DNA of 64,000 nt from CAWGMT01 sp963823675 (lineage in GTDB: Bacteria; Planctomycetota; Planctomycetia; Isosphaerales; Isosphaeraceae), in contig CAWGMT010000016.1 in NCBI GenBank assembly GCA_963823675.1, positions 62,001 through 126,000 of the forward strand, in the 5' to 3' direction. This document shows, one piece after another, positions 1 through 8,849 of the stretch. The position numbers were made by a program, and so were the translations under genes. A model generated the notes under the pieces. That model searched no databases, was not told the DNA's origin, and worked only from the letters and a program-made list of their open reading frames with translations. How positions within the stretch are numbered: position 1 is the stretch's first letter; every line of letters begins with the position of its first letter.

Positions 1-279
1 TGGATTCTTCGCCGCTACCCGCACCCTGCCGACCGTCTGAACGACGCCCGGTCCGCAGGGCTGTTCGACATCCTGCCCCTGAATGCCACTGATCTACCGG
101 CCATCGCCGCTGTCATGCGTCACTACGAGGACGCCGGGCTGCAATTCGCCGATGCGGCCATCGCCCACCTCGCCGAGCGGGAAAACATCCGCACCGTCTT
201 CACCATCGACCGGCGGGATTTCTCGATCATCCGCCTCAAGCGGAACCGCACGCTCACGCTGCTGCCGGAGGTCCAATGA
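1..279 (+). CDS. PIN-domain (VapC-type) toxin, C-terminal part
   Basis: Frame 1 is open from the window edge to a TGA at 277-279, giving 92 residues. The tail carries the C-terminal half of a PIN domain: an acidic DAAIAHLAE helix followed by a beta strand and acidic turn, TVFTIDRRDF, which matches the last metal-binding region of PilT/VapC ribonucleases. Known for the family: RNA cleavage by a Mg-dependent site of three or four Asp/Glu residues. Its stop overlaps the start of the following recombinase in an ATGA, so the two are probably translationally coupled. The N-terminal half, and any antitoxin gene, lie outside the window. Confidence 0.75.
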   Translation, partial: WILRRYPHPADRLNDARSAGLFDILPLNATDLPAIAAVMRHYEDAGLQFADAAIAHLAERENIRTVFTIDRRDFSIIRLKRNRTLTLLPEVQ

Positions 280-1298
280 GCGAGATTGTCCCCTTAACCG
301 CCGACCCCGTCCCGGCCTTCACCGGCCAGGTGCCCGGCGATCACCGCCAGGCCATCGGCCGGGCCATTGACGCCTGGCTGCTCCGCACCCCCTCGCCGCA
401 TACCCGGCGGGCCTATCAGAGCGACCTCGACCAGTTCCTGACCCACGCCGGCATCAAGGCCGGGGCCTGGGAGCAGCTCGCCGCCAGCCGCCCCGAGGAC
501 GTGTCCAAGTGCCGGGACGCCCTGGCGGCCGATGAACAAACCAACAGAACCATCCGCCGCAAGCTGACCGCCCTCCGCTCGCTCTTTTCCTACCTCAAGA
601 CCTACGGCTATACCGGGGCCAACCCCGCCCACAGCGATTTTGTGTCAGCACCGACGGTGCACCGCGACGGCAAAACCGTCGGCCTCTCGGTGCACAATTG
701 CCGCCGCTTGCTGGATGCCCCGATCGTGCAGAACCTGACCATCAAGGACGAGGACAAGCGCCTCCTCCCGGTCGGTATCCGCGACCGCGCGTTTCTGGCC
801 GTGCTGGCCTATTCCGGCTGCCGCGTCGGCGAGCTGGTCAAGCTGAAGATGCGGGATTTCCGCACGAACGGCGAGCACCGCGTGCTCAACGTCACCGGCA
901 AGGGCAACAAGGAGCGCACCACCCCACTGCACCCGGAGGCGGTGGAGCGGTTGGTGGCATGGCTTGAACTGCCGGGCATCCGCGACGATGCCGCCCTCCC
1001 CCTCTTCCGCCCCCAGCGCTCGGCACGCAACCACGGCAGGGATGGCTTCCGGCCGAGGCCGATGACCACCAGGGCGGTTGAGAAGCTAATTGGCCGCTAT
1101 GTCGAGGCCCTCAACCTCGACGCCAACGTCACCGTGCATTCGCTGCGCGTGACGGCGCTCACCACCGCCCGCGAGCGCGGCAGCGACATCATCGACTCGC
1201 AGGATTTCGCGGGGCACGCCGATCGCAGGACCACCCTCACCTATATCCGCTCACGCGATCGCCTCAGCAAAAGCCCAGCCTACGTGCTGAAATACTGA
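276..1298 (+). CDS. Tyrosine recombinase/integrase (XerC/D-like)
   Basis: This 340-residue protein has the usual size and order of a phage-integrase-family recombinase. An N-terminal SAM-like core-binding domain (about residues 25-115, with PHTRRAYQSDLDQF) precedes a catalytic domain (about 165-335). Catalytic landmarks visible are the first Arg in YSGCRVGELVKL, a beta-hairpin Lys region around VTGKGNKERTTPL, the HSLR box (H-x-x-R), the GH of FAGHADRRTT and the nucleophile Tyr in LTYIR. All five key positions are present, so it is probably active. The ATG lies inside the stop of the PIN gene. A relic of another recombinase tail follows directly. Confidence 0.9.
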   Translation: MSEIVPLTADPVPAFTGQVPGDHRQAIGRAIDAWLLRTPSPHTRRAYQSDLDQFLTHAGIKAGAWEQLAASRPEDVSKCRDALAADEQTNRTIRRKLTALRSLFSYLKTYGYTGANPAHSDFVSAPTVHRDGKTVGLSVHNCRRLLDAPIVQNLTIKDEDKRLLPVGIRDRAFLAVLAYSGCRVGELVKLKMRDFRTNGEHRVLNVTGKGNKERTTPLHPEAVERLVAWLELPGIRDDAALPLFRPQRSARNHGRDGFRPRPMTTRAVEKLIGRYVEALNLDANVTVHSLRVTALTTARERGSDIIDSQDFAGHADRRTTLTYIRSRDRLSKSPAYVLKY

Positions 1299-1303
1299 CC
1301 ACC

Positions 1304-1417
1304 ACCATCGAAAACGCCTAGGCCATCGCCAACCATGAAAGCCCGAAAACTACCAAGCTCTACAACCGCATCAGCGATAAGATCACGCTCGACGAGGTGG
1401 AGAAGATCGTGATTTGA
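1304..1417 (+). pseudogene. Orphan C-terminal tail of a second tyrosine recombinase
   Basis: Read in frame from 1304, the DNA gives TIENA-stop-AIANHESPKTT, then KLYNR and an ending in DEVEKIVI before TGA at 1415-1417. This matches the end of the broken recombinase at 7318-8386 (TIEHAQNIANHESPKTTKLY and an ending in DEIEKIRI) nearly residue for residue. The in-frame TAG (1319-1321) sits where that copy has a Gln codon, so a CAG-to-TAG transition fits. Only about 37 codons survive and the rest of the gene is missing. It is therefore a deletion remnant left when the neighbouring recombinase gene took its place. Confidence 0.75.
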
Positions 1418-1925
1418 GACGTTCTTCTCCTCGCCAGCAGTGCGCCGCTGCTGCGGGTGTTCCCAGACCTGTGAGCAGGCAGGTGGCGCCCGATTTCACC
1501 CGGCCCAGCAACTTCAGCCCGGTTCAACCGTCTCCGAGGCTTTCATAGCCCCCAAACCTCTTTGCGCAGAATCTTCAAAAGAGAGACTCGTCGAAACTGA
1601 GCGGCTGATTAGGCTTCGACTGCACCGGGCGACGACTCGCCAGCGCATCAGATGACACGACGGTACGGATCTGGAACTTCGAGCTGGGAGGCGAGACAGC
1701 CTGCTTTCACGGAACTAGTGTGCCTTCATAACCAGACGCTTACGAGACGGCGCGATGGGTTCGCTGCTGGGCTGGCCGCCGTTTGCAAACGGCACACCGC
1801 TCGACGATGCTCATTACGAGGCATTTCCTCCTCTCGGAAGCGGCACGCCCGGTGGAAGGAGCGGTGGAGGGGGAAGCCCCTCACTCATTTTTCGACGTCG
1901 GTTGCGACTCCGCCGGACCGCGACG
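1418..1925. other. Gene-free spacer
   Basis: About 500 bases between the recombinase relic and the convergent end of the large minus-strand gene. Short ORFs here are Arg-rich and lack ribosome-binding sites or recognisable motifs. I saw no repeat or convincing terminator. Confidence 0.5.
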
Positions 1926-4900
1926 TTACCAGTTGACGTCAATGGTCGGGAAGCTGATCGTGTAGAATCCAAATGTGACATCGGGCAACCCGATACTGAA
2001 CCCGCTACTGTTCACGCTCAGACCGTCGCAGCCGGTCTCCACGTCGTAGCCGAAGGCGCTGAACGTCAGATCGACGTTCACGTTGTTAGCAAACGAGGCT
2101 GAGCTGAACCCGCTGTCGCTGGTCCACACGTAGCCAGAGAGCGATCCTGAGAGCGAAACGTCGCCGAAGGACGTCGAAAATCCAGTCGTGAATCCTGCAT
2201 TGATTCCGATGACGAGATACACTGTGCCATTGACGTCGGGGTACAAATCGAACGAGGCGGTACCGCCGGCGAGATCTCCTCCCAAGGAGGCGGACGCATC
2301 GCCTTTGAGATCGAAGCCTCCATCCGTATAGATGGAGCCCGTCACTTCGGCCCAGAGACCTCCGGGGCCCGAGAGGTACCCGTCCACCCAGACACCGCTG
2401 TTGCTGACGGTCACGGATGTGCTGGCGATGGTGAATCCAGCTGGATTTAGCGTGGTGTATCCTTGCAAGGTAAAGGAACCGTCGGAGGTTTCGAATCCCG
2501 AGACGAAGCAGGATCCCACCTTCGGTAGACTTACAGTTCCCGAGATCGACGCCCCCGTGCTATAAATCGCCACGCTGGCGCTTGCGAGATCGAAGCCGAC
2601 GGGTGACAGCTCTCCGGTACCGTCCAGTTCGAAGCTGCCATCGGCGGTTTCGAATCCCGAGACGAAGCAGGATCCCACGTTCGGTAGACTTACGGTTCCC
2701 GAGATCGACGCCCCCGTGCTATAAATCGCCACGCTGGCGCTTGCGAGATCGAAGCCGACGGGTGACAGCTCTCCGGTACCGTCCAGTTCGAAGCTGCCAT
2801 CGGCGGTTTCAAATCCCGCCACGGAGCAGGAACCCATGTACGGAAGGTACACGTCCCCTGTAATCCACGCCCCGCTATTGCTGACTGTGACGGTAGCGCT
2901 CGTGGAGGGATCTAACGCGAGGGTGAATCCGCCCGGATACAGGTCATCGGAGCCGGTCAGGAAGAAGTCTCCGAGATTGTCGACCCAGCCCTGCACGGAA
3001 CACGAACCTACCGCCGGGAGATCCACCTGTCCCGAAATCGATACGCCGGTGTTGGTGACGATGACGGAAGTCTCCGTGAGGTAGAATCCACCTGGAGACA
3101 GGTCATCGGAGCCGCTCAGAAAGAAGTTGCCGAGATTGTCAACCGCGCCCGTTACGTAGCACGACCCCACGTTCGGAAGGTACACGTCCCCTGTGATCCA
3201 TGCCTCGGCGACGATGTTGCTGACCGTGACCGTGGCGCTGGCCGAGGCAGAGCTCGTGAGGGTAAACCCGCCCAGGGATAGTGCTTCGCCGGCGGTCAGG
3301 CTATTGGTCAGGCTGCAGGCGCCGTCCCCGTTGAGGTTGAGGTTGCCGGTTACCCACAGGGAGCCGATGTCGAAGGGAAGTTGCAGTGTGCCCGACACTG
3401 TGCCCGACACCGATGTTCCGTTGCCACCGACGGTTACTGTTGCGTTTAGCAGCGGGAATCCCGCTGGGGACAGCGCCCCACTGCCGTTAAGCGAGAAGGT
3501 GCCGTCACTATCAACGTAACCCGAAACCTCGATCGAGCCAAACTGAGGGATCGACAGGTCAACGCTGACTCCGATATGAAACGGCGCGTTTTGCCAGACG
3601 CTCGCGTCGAGATTGAGCAACCCGCGCATCACCAGGTAATCCACACGGTTGTAGGTGGTAACAGGGACGACGGCGTTCGTCTGATCCAGGATGGACGTGA
3701 CCTGCTCGAGGAATTGCCACTTTTGCTGAGGGGTCAAGTTATTCGGGGATGTGAGGCTCTGAAGCTGCTGCTTCAAGGTCGAGACCGCCCCGGCTTCGGA
3801 AGATGGCAGCTTGGTCTGGTTGGTGTCCAAGGTTTCGGTGCCGACAGCGTCGAAAACCCGGATGTGAAGCAGTCCGCTGGTGTCGGTGCCGATGATCACG
3901 AGGTTGCTCTTGTTGCTTGTCGGCACACCCGAGCCCGAGCCGTTACCCCATGACATCACTTGCAGGTCGGAAGTCCCTGGGCCACCGCGGTCATCGGTCC
4001 GCCACCAGTAGTTGCCGAGGTACTGATTGGTTGGCTCTGAGCTCGCCGGGTAATCCTCGGCGTCCTGTCCGGCGGTTTGCACATACGACTCGGCAGCCGC
4101 CACCCCTGCGCTTCCGCCGGCGAGCCACTGAAAAGGCAAATCGTAGCTCGCAGTGATGTTCGCCAGATCCGCCGTAACCGCGTTGAGCATCGCACTCGGC
4201 GCGAGCTCGTGCATCACCAGATTTTCCCAGAACATCAGGTTCAGTCCGCTCTCGTCCAACGTGGGAATAGCAAGACCGGCCTGAGCAAGATCGGTTTGCA
4301 ACCAAGACGGAAGGCCAAGTGCAGCAATATCCGCGTTGTCGAGCCCGGCCTCGACCGCGTCGCAGAGGGCGTACAGCGTCGAATTGTCCAGAACAGCAGC
4401 ACCTGAAACGTATCCAAGACTCAACGCGACAGCCGCCAACCTTTGCTCGTCCAAGAGCTGGTTCACGTCGTCCTGCCTGGTCTGGTCAATTCCCGTCGCC
4501 GCGGCAACCTCGTCGAGCTCGATCAGACCGGGCAACAGCATTTTGGGACCGCCCGGTCCAAGAGTTCCGTTAGAGCGGTAGATTTCGTCGATCCACTTGT
4601 CGATCACCTGAATGGCCAAACCCTCTACCTGCTGATTGCCCACCGAGTTGGCGAACTTCCAGGCGAAGTAGCAGCCCGCAATTTGCGTTGCCGGATCGAG
4701 ACCGCTAAAAGCTCTGGTGTTTCCCGTGTACCGGAGCAGGTCGCCAGCCGGCGACCACTCGTCGTTGACCATCCCGCTCAGTATCAATGCCGCGGCGTCC
4801 ATGTCGCCCAGCATGGAGACCGCGGCAAGCGCCTGCCCTGTCATCCAGGCGGAGTCGTCGGTATCAATGATCGGATGATCGGCAATGGGATTGTTTGGGT

Positions 4901-6269
4901 TCAGAGTCATTCCGGGCGGAATGTTGTAGTCGACGATGACAAGCCCATTCACATCGGTGAACTGATCAAGCAACTGGAGCCGGTACCGCGCGGAGGTGTC
5001 AAGACCCATCTGCGTTGAGTCGTAAACCATTACGTCGGGTGTCATCAGCCCGTCGCGATTGTAGATAAGCCCGTCTTTGAAAAAGGCCACCGTTCCGTCA
5101 TGCCCGCCGGTCGTGGGCTGCTGTCCCGCGATACCGAGCGTTGTGATGCCCAATGTCCCCGCCCACGCAGGCGGAGTCACAGGAATCCCCAGAGCTCCCG
5201 ATGCTCCCCCGTTGGAGGTCCAATCCTGAAGCATCGTCGTGCTGAGCGCAACTCCCTGGGTCCCGCCGTTGCCGTTTGGTACCATGAATACCGCCCCGCC
5301 TTGGAAGTCAACTCGAGGCCATCCCGTAACCGAGTCAACGTACTGATTGCCGGTTGTCGGGTCGCCGAGGTAACTCGCCGGTCCACCCAGGCTGTCCCAC
5401 ACGGTACGGACGGCCGGGCTGAGTTTCGGCGCCAGAGCCGCGGTGCTCAATGTAGCGGCGCTGCTGGTTACGGTACCTACCGGGTTCATGAAAACGGCTC
5501 GGTACTCAGTGCCGTCGGCATTCGCCGACACGCTACTAATAGTTAGCGTGGTCGAAAGTGCCCCGGAGATTTTTCCCCAGGTATTGCCGCCATCGCTGCT
5601 CACTTGCCATTGCTCAGAGGGCGGCGGTGTCCCGGTTGCCACGGCTCGGAAAGTCGCCGGGCCTCCCGGCTGGACGACCTGACTGGCCGGCTGAGTTGTG
5701 ACCGCAGGGGGAACATCAACCGTGAGCGCGGCCGCGCTGCTCACGGCAGTGCCGAGCGCGTTCTTGAACAGCGCGCGGTACTTGCTGCCACTGATCAACC
5801 GCGACGCGGTAACTGTCAAGCTGGTGCCTGTGGCGTGAGCAATGTTGCGCCAACTCCTGGTACGCGGCGCAATAACCTCCCATTGTACGGACGGCGTCGG
5901 ATTGCCGCTGGCTTTAGCCGTGAATGTGACCCCCGTCCCCGCCGCAGCCGTCTTGCTCACGGGTTGGAGCGTCACGACGGGAGGTTGCCGGGTCGGCTTG
6001 TTTGCTCGGGCCAAGCTGACCGCATGCACCACAGAATGGCCCGGAAGCGTCGGCGGTACAACTTCGCCCTCGGGCGTCGGTTCATCGGCGAACGGAATCG
6101 CGGCGTGCAATTGCAAACCAACGGCGGTCGACAGCAGCGTTCGGAGTTCTAGAGACTCCCATTGAAGATAACGTCGATGGCGTATTCCACGCGCATTGGC
6201 GACACGCGTGCGCGCATGAACGTGACGATTCGCGCCGGCCTTCCGTTGGCAATCGAGTGGATTGAACAC
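1926..6269 (-). CDS. Large exported multidomain repeat protein (Ig-like, LGFP-like, beta repeats)
   Basis: The open frame begins at 6332, but that start lies inside a terminator hairpin. A GTG at 6269 is preceded by GGAAGGAGG at a 7-base spacing, so I chose it, giving 1447 residues. A Lys/Arg-rich N-terminus leads to SLELRTLLS (about residues 39-47), the planctomycete N-terminal motif of exported giant proteins. Then come two immunoglobulin-like domains (about 90-275, each with a QPxS start and a Y-R-A/F strand), an LGFP-like segment (about 285-375), a mostly helical middle domain (about 390-790), and 600 residues of Gly/Ser-rich beta repeats with the recurring phrase GSCxVxGxxxxxGxFxLxG. The middle domain could be an alpha/alpha-barrel enzyme, but no catalytic signature was recognised. 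Location is probably cell surface or secreted. Confidence 0.75.
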   Translation of the reverse strand: MFNPLDCQRKAGANRHVHARTRVANARGIRHRRYLQWESLELRTLLSTAVGLQLHAAIPFADEPTPEGEVVPPTLPGHSVVHAVSLARANKPTRQPPVVTLQPVSKTAAAGTGVTFTAKASGNPTPSVQWEVIAPRTRSWRNIAHATGTSLTVTASRLISGSKYRALFKNALGTAVSSAAALTVDVPPAVTTQPASQVVQPGGPATFRAVATGTPPPSEQWQVSSDGGNTWGKISGALSTTLTISSVSANADGTEYRAVFMNPVGTVTSSAATLSTAALAPKLSPAVRTVWDSLGGPASYLGDPTTGNQYVDSVTGWPRVDFQGGAVFMVPNGNGGTQGVALSTTMLQDWTSNGGASGALGIPVTPPAWAGTLGITTLGIAGQQPTTGGHDGTVAFFKDGLIYNRDGLMTPDVMVYDSTQMGLDTSARYRLQLLDQFTDVNGLVIVDYNIPPGMTLNPNNPIADHPIIDTDDSAWMTGQALAAVSMLGDMDAAALILSGMVNDEWSPAGDLLRYTGNTRAFSGLDPATQIAGCYFAWKFANSVGNQQVEGLAIQVIDKWIDEIYRSNGTLGPGGPKMLLPGLIELDEVAAATGIDQTRQDDVNQLLDEQRLAAVALSLGYVSGAAVLDNSTLYALCDAVEAGLDNADIAALGLPSWLQTDLAQAGLAIPTLDESGLNLMFWENLVMHELAPSAMLNAVTADLANITASYDLPFQWLAGGSAGVAAAESYVQTAGQDAEDYPASSEPTNQYLGNYWWRTDDRGGPGTSDLQVMSWGNGSGSGVPTSNKSNLVIIGTDTSGLLHIRVFDAVGTETLDTNQTKLPSSEAGAVSTLKQQLQSLTSPNNLTPQQKWQFLEQVTSILDQTNAVVPVTTYNRVDYLVMRGLLNLDASVWQNAPFHIGVSVDLSIPQFGSIEVSGYVDSDGTFSLNGSGALSPAGFPLLNATVTVGGNGTSVSGTVSGTLQLPFDIGSLWVTGNLNLNGDGACSLTNSLTAGEALSLGGFTLTSSASASATVTVSNIVAEAWITGDVYLPNVGSCYVTGAVDNLGNFFLSGSDDLSPGGFYLTETSVIVTNTGVSISGQVDLPAVGSCSVQGWVDNLGDFFLTGSDDLYPGGFTLALDPSTSATVTVSNSGAWITGDVYLPYMGSCSVAGFETADGSFELDGTGELSPVGFDLASASVAIYSTGASISGTVSLPNVGSCFVSGFETADGSFELDGTGELSPVGFDLASASVAIYSTGASISGTVSLPKVGSCFVSGFETSDGSFTLQGYTTLNPAGFTIASTSVTVSNSGVWVDGYLSGPGGLWAEVTGSIYTDGGFDLKGDASASLGGDLAGGTASFDLYPDVNGTVYLVIGINAGFTTGFSTSFGDVSLSGSLSGYVWTSDSGFSSASFANNVNVDLTFSAFGYDVETGCDGLSVNSSGFSIGLPDVTFGFYTISFPTIDVNW
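2487..2804 (-). repeat. Tandem 159-bp duplication inside the large repeat protein
   Basis: Two adjacent units, 2487-2645 and 2646-2804, are nearly identical at the DNA level and encode the same 53-residue module (containing GTGELSPVGFDLASASVAIY). A third unit starting near 2805 is already diverged. The near identity shows a recent in-frame duplication, while the remaining modules up to about 3600 are older copies of the same fold. Confidence 0.85.
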
Positions 6270-6312
6270 AGAAGATCCTCCTTCCCAGGTGCAGGTTCTT
6301 CGCACGATGGCC

Positions 6313-6352
6313 AAAAAAAGCCCCGCCTGCACGACACGTCGCGCAGCGGGGC
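6313..6352 (-). terminator. Intrinsic terminator upstream of the large repeat protein
   Basis: On the minus strand GCCCCGC (6352-6346) pairs perfectly with GCGGGGC (6326-6320), with further TGC/GCA pairing inside the loop. Seven T residues (6319-6313) follow at once. It lies between a promoter (6403-6432) and the gene start at 6269, so it can act as an attenuator or end a short leader RNA. Confidence 0.75.
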
Positions 6353-6370
6353 CTTCTTAGCCGGGGCCAC

Positions 6371-6760
6371 ATGTCCGTCACGAACACGCGGCCTATATCA
6401 GCATTCTATGATAACACGAAATGGCTTGTCAAGGGGCTGGTTGGCGGTAGCACCTTCCGGGCGGCGGCGATTGACGTTATAGTCCCTGTTGCGGAAAACA
6501 GCACCGTGGAAAGCAGCGTCGCGTCCGCTGACACTGTCGAGTATGTGCCGCGTGGTATTCAGATCGTGACAGGACAACGAATTGAGAGCCCGCTCGTGGC
6601 ATGCTGCGCCGATTGCTGGCGTTGTGGGAACCCAAAGTCCGCGTACGACAGCACAGGATTGTGCCCGCGTTGCCGCGCGAGCCCGGAGATCGCGGACACG
6701 CTGAATTCGATGGCGAAGTTCAATTCATCCGGTTTGAGCGTTTCAAGATCCGTAGCATAG
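6371..6760 (+). CDS. Doubtful ORF with a CxxC...CxxC zinc-ribbon-like motif
   Basis: An open frame of 129 codons whose second half carries CWRCG and CPRC, spaced like a small zinc ribbon. The first third overlaps the promoter and leader of the minus-strand gene and does not look like protein. If real, the start is probably an internal GTG. No ribosome-binding site decides it. This may be a chance ORF or a decayed gene. Confidence 0.25.
   Translation: MSVTNTRPISAFYDNTKWLVKGLVGGSTFRAAAIDVIVPVAENSTVESSVASADTVEYVPRGIQIVTGQRIESPLVACCADCWRCGNPKSAYDSTGLCPRCRASPEIADTLNSMAKFNSSGLSVSRSVA
6403..6432 (-). promoter_or_regulatory. Sigma70-type promoter reading toward the large repeat protein
   Basis: The minus strand shows a perfect TTGACA (6432-6427), an 18-base spacer and TAGAAT (6408-6403, five of six consensus bases). 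The predicted RNA start near 6396 is about 45 bases before the terminator hairpin and about 125 bases before the GTG of the large gene. Confidence 0.6.
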
Positions 6761-6788
6761 GAACCAGCGCCCCGGCGCGCGTGACAGC

Positions 6789-7121
6789 GTGCCGCGGTAT
6801 CTTGCCAGAGGCCACCGCCGCAGTTTGCGGGAAATCTTCTGGGAGGCTTGGGTCGATGACGACGAGCAAACCATCGACATCGAGCAGGCTCAACCCTTCC
6901 TCACCGGCTACATCGACGACAATGGCACGTCCGAAATCCGTTTCCAGACACAGCCGGTTTTCATCCAAAACCGCGCATATGCGGCGTCCCTCGGCAAGCT
7001 CTTGGATCGGCGTTACGACATCGCGAAGGAGTTACCACCCGATTTCCACGAGCGGATAGATGAGGCGCGTCAGCGGCGAGCCTGCAAATCCGCCGAGCAG
7101 GAAGCCGAAGAAGAAGGTTAA
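6789..7121 (+). CDS. Hypothetical acidic protein
   Basis: 110 codons from a GTG. The composition is protein-like, with acidic and aromatic stretches (WVDDDEQTIDIEQAQPFLTGY) and a charged helical tail ending in EAEEEG. No family was recognised. The upstream zinc-ribbon ORF is in another frame, so the two could be parts of one damaged gene. It lies about 140 bases before the dif-like site and the broken recombinase, and may belong to the same accessory cassette. Confidence 0.4.
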   Translation: MPRYLARGHRRSLREIFWEAWVDDDEQTIDIEQAQPFLTGYIDDNGTSEIRFQTQPVFIQNRAYAASLGKLLDRRYDIAKELPPDFHERIDEARQRRACKSAEQEAEEEG

Positions 7122-7262
7122 TCGAATTCCTCTCCACGATCTTCCGCGTGACCTTTTCCCGTCGCCGGGCCTTCTCCGATCATTGGTGAACACGCATTAA
7201 CGATTGACCGGGCGATCCCGGTCGCCCCCTCCCTCCAATCGCCGCTTGACCTTGCCCACGGA

Positions 7263-7296
7263 AAGCTGTCTCATAAAGGGGATTATGCGACAGCTT
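7263..7296. other. Dif-like (Xer-type) dyad site 1
   Basis: The arms AAGCTGTCTCATAA and TTATGCGACAGCTT match as an inverted repeat at 13 of 14 positions around the 6-bp spacer AGGGGA (7277-7282). The inner CATAA-6 bp-TTATG geometry is that of classical dif sites cut by XerC/XerD (11-bp arms, 6-bp centre). It ends 21 bases before the ATG of a tyrosine recombinase gene. It could instead be an operator or hairpin in that gene's leader. Confidence 0.5.
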
Positions 7297-7317
7297 CACA
7301 GGGAGGGACGGTCACCA

Positions 7318-8386
7318 TGAAAACGGAGTTGGTCAAGGCACCGAAAGTTAACGGCTTGGTAATAACCGGCGGGCCGATCCTGCCCGCTATCATCGCCGAC
7401 GCCGGCGAGAAGGCAGCCAGAGCGCTTCATCGAGTTCTTTACCGCCACCATCCGCAATGACAACACACGTGAAGCCTACGGCCGAGCCGTGGCGGACTTC
7501 CTGGCATACTGCCACCGGCACCGCCTGACGCTCGCCGGCATCGAGCCGGTGCACGTCGCTGCCTACATCCAGAATTTGACCAGGAAGAAATCCGCCCCGA
7601 CCGTCAAGCAGCACCTCGCCGCCATCCGCATGTGCTTCGACTGGCTGACCAGCGGCGGCTGCATCGATTTCAACCCGGCCAGCTCGGTACGCGGCCCCAA
7701 GCATGTCGTCAAGCAGGGCAAAACGCCCGTGCTCACTGCCGAGGAAGCCAAGCACCTCCTCGCCAGCATCATCCCCAAGAAGAAAAGGAAAGATGGCACC
7801 GAGAGCGGCGACGAGGACGATGCCGAGGAGGAAACGGAACAGGAAAAGGCAAAGCACCCCAAGCCGACCATCGCCCAGCTCCGCGACCGGGCGTTGATCG
7901 CCGTCATGGTGTTCAGCTTCGCCCGCGTCAGTGCCGCCCTGGCCATGAAGGTCGAGGATTATTACACCGAAGGACGCCGGGCCTGGTTCCGCCTGCACGA
8001 GAAAGGCGGCAAGCGGCACAAGGTGCCCGCCCACCACAACGCCGAGAAATACGTCGATGCCTATCTCGCTGCCGCCGGCATCGCCGGACAGAAGAAAACC
8101 CCCCTCTTCCGCTCCCTCGACACGCAGCCGCAAGCTGACCGGCCGCCCGATGGACCGCAACGACGCTCTGCGGATGATCAAACGCCGGGCCAAGGCGGCG
8201 GGCTTATCGGAAGACATCTGCTGCCACACCTTCCGGGCCACCGGCATCACCGCCTACCTGGAAGGCGGCGGCACCATCGAGCACGCCCAGAACATTGCCA
8301 ACCACGAGTCACCCAAAACCACCAAGCTCTACGACCGCACCGGAGACCAGATCGACCTCGACGAGATCGAGAAGATCAGAATTTGA
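7318..8386 (+). pseudogene. Tyrosine recombinase broken by two frameshifts
   Basis: Start ATG 7318 follows GGGAGGGACGG. The first frame gives MKTELVKAPKVNGLV and breaks near 7415, where RFIEFFTATIRNDNTREAY continues in another frame. That frame carries the core-binding domain and the first part of the catalytic domain (ARVSAALAMKVEDYY, in which the Arg of the first catalytic box is visible). A second break near 8128 moves to the frame with CHTFRATGITAYLEGGG (H-x-x-R box), ANHES and KLYDR (nucleophile Tyr) and the stop at 8386. Joined, it would be a roughly 350-residue enzyme with all catalytic residues. A Lys/Glu-rich insert (about 7780-7860) splits the domain. The shifts may be sequencing errors or real decay. 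Confidence 0.8.
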
Positions 8387-8849
8387 CAGTCGAGGAGCTG
8401 GGCATCACCGGCGCCGAGGAGGACGGCGATTATGCCCACATAGTAATATACTTGCATACGTAATTACAATACCTCGTATTCTGCCCCGCACGGCGGGAGG
8501 TCTCGTACTCCCCTCATTAACATGCCGAAGCCTGCGGGAACGTAGCCGCGACGATTGAACAAATCACGCCATTCGGCCGCCAAGTCCCACGGTTGCCCTG
8601 TAAGCGCTAAGGGCGTGAAGCAGTCGCCCAGGGGGTTACGTCCACGGATCGACGAAGCCGCAACGCAAGAGGACGTTCACCTAGATCAACACTTCGCCTC
8701 TGGCATGTTCATTCTCGGCCGGTCTTTGGTTAAAATCACTCGTTCGGTCGCCGGAGGTTGAGAATTGGGCGGGCGCCATGCTCCGTTGGGGGAGTCGGTA
8801 TCGGTCTGTTGCGCCCATGACCGGCGAATACTCGGAGAGCGGATCTGCG
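8387..8849. other. Gene-free spacer
   Basis: About 460 bases between the broken recombinase and the PEP-CTERM gene. It includes a short AT-rich patch around 8443-8470 with GTAAT and ATTAC half-sites of unknown meaning. No convincing coding sequence was seen. Confidence 0.45.
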
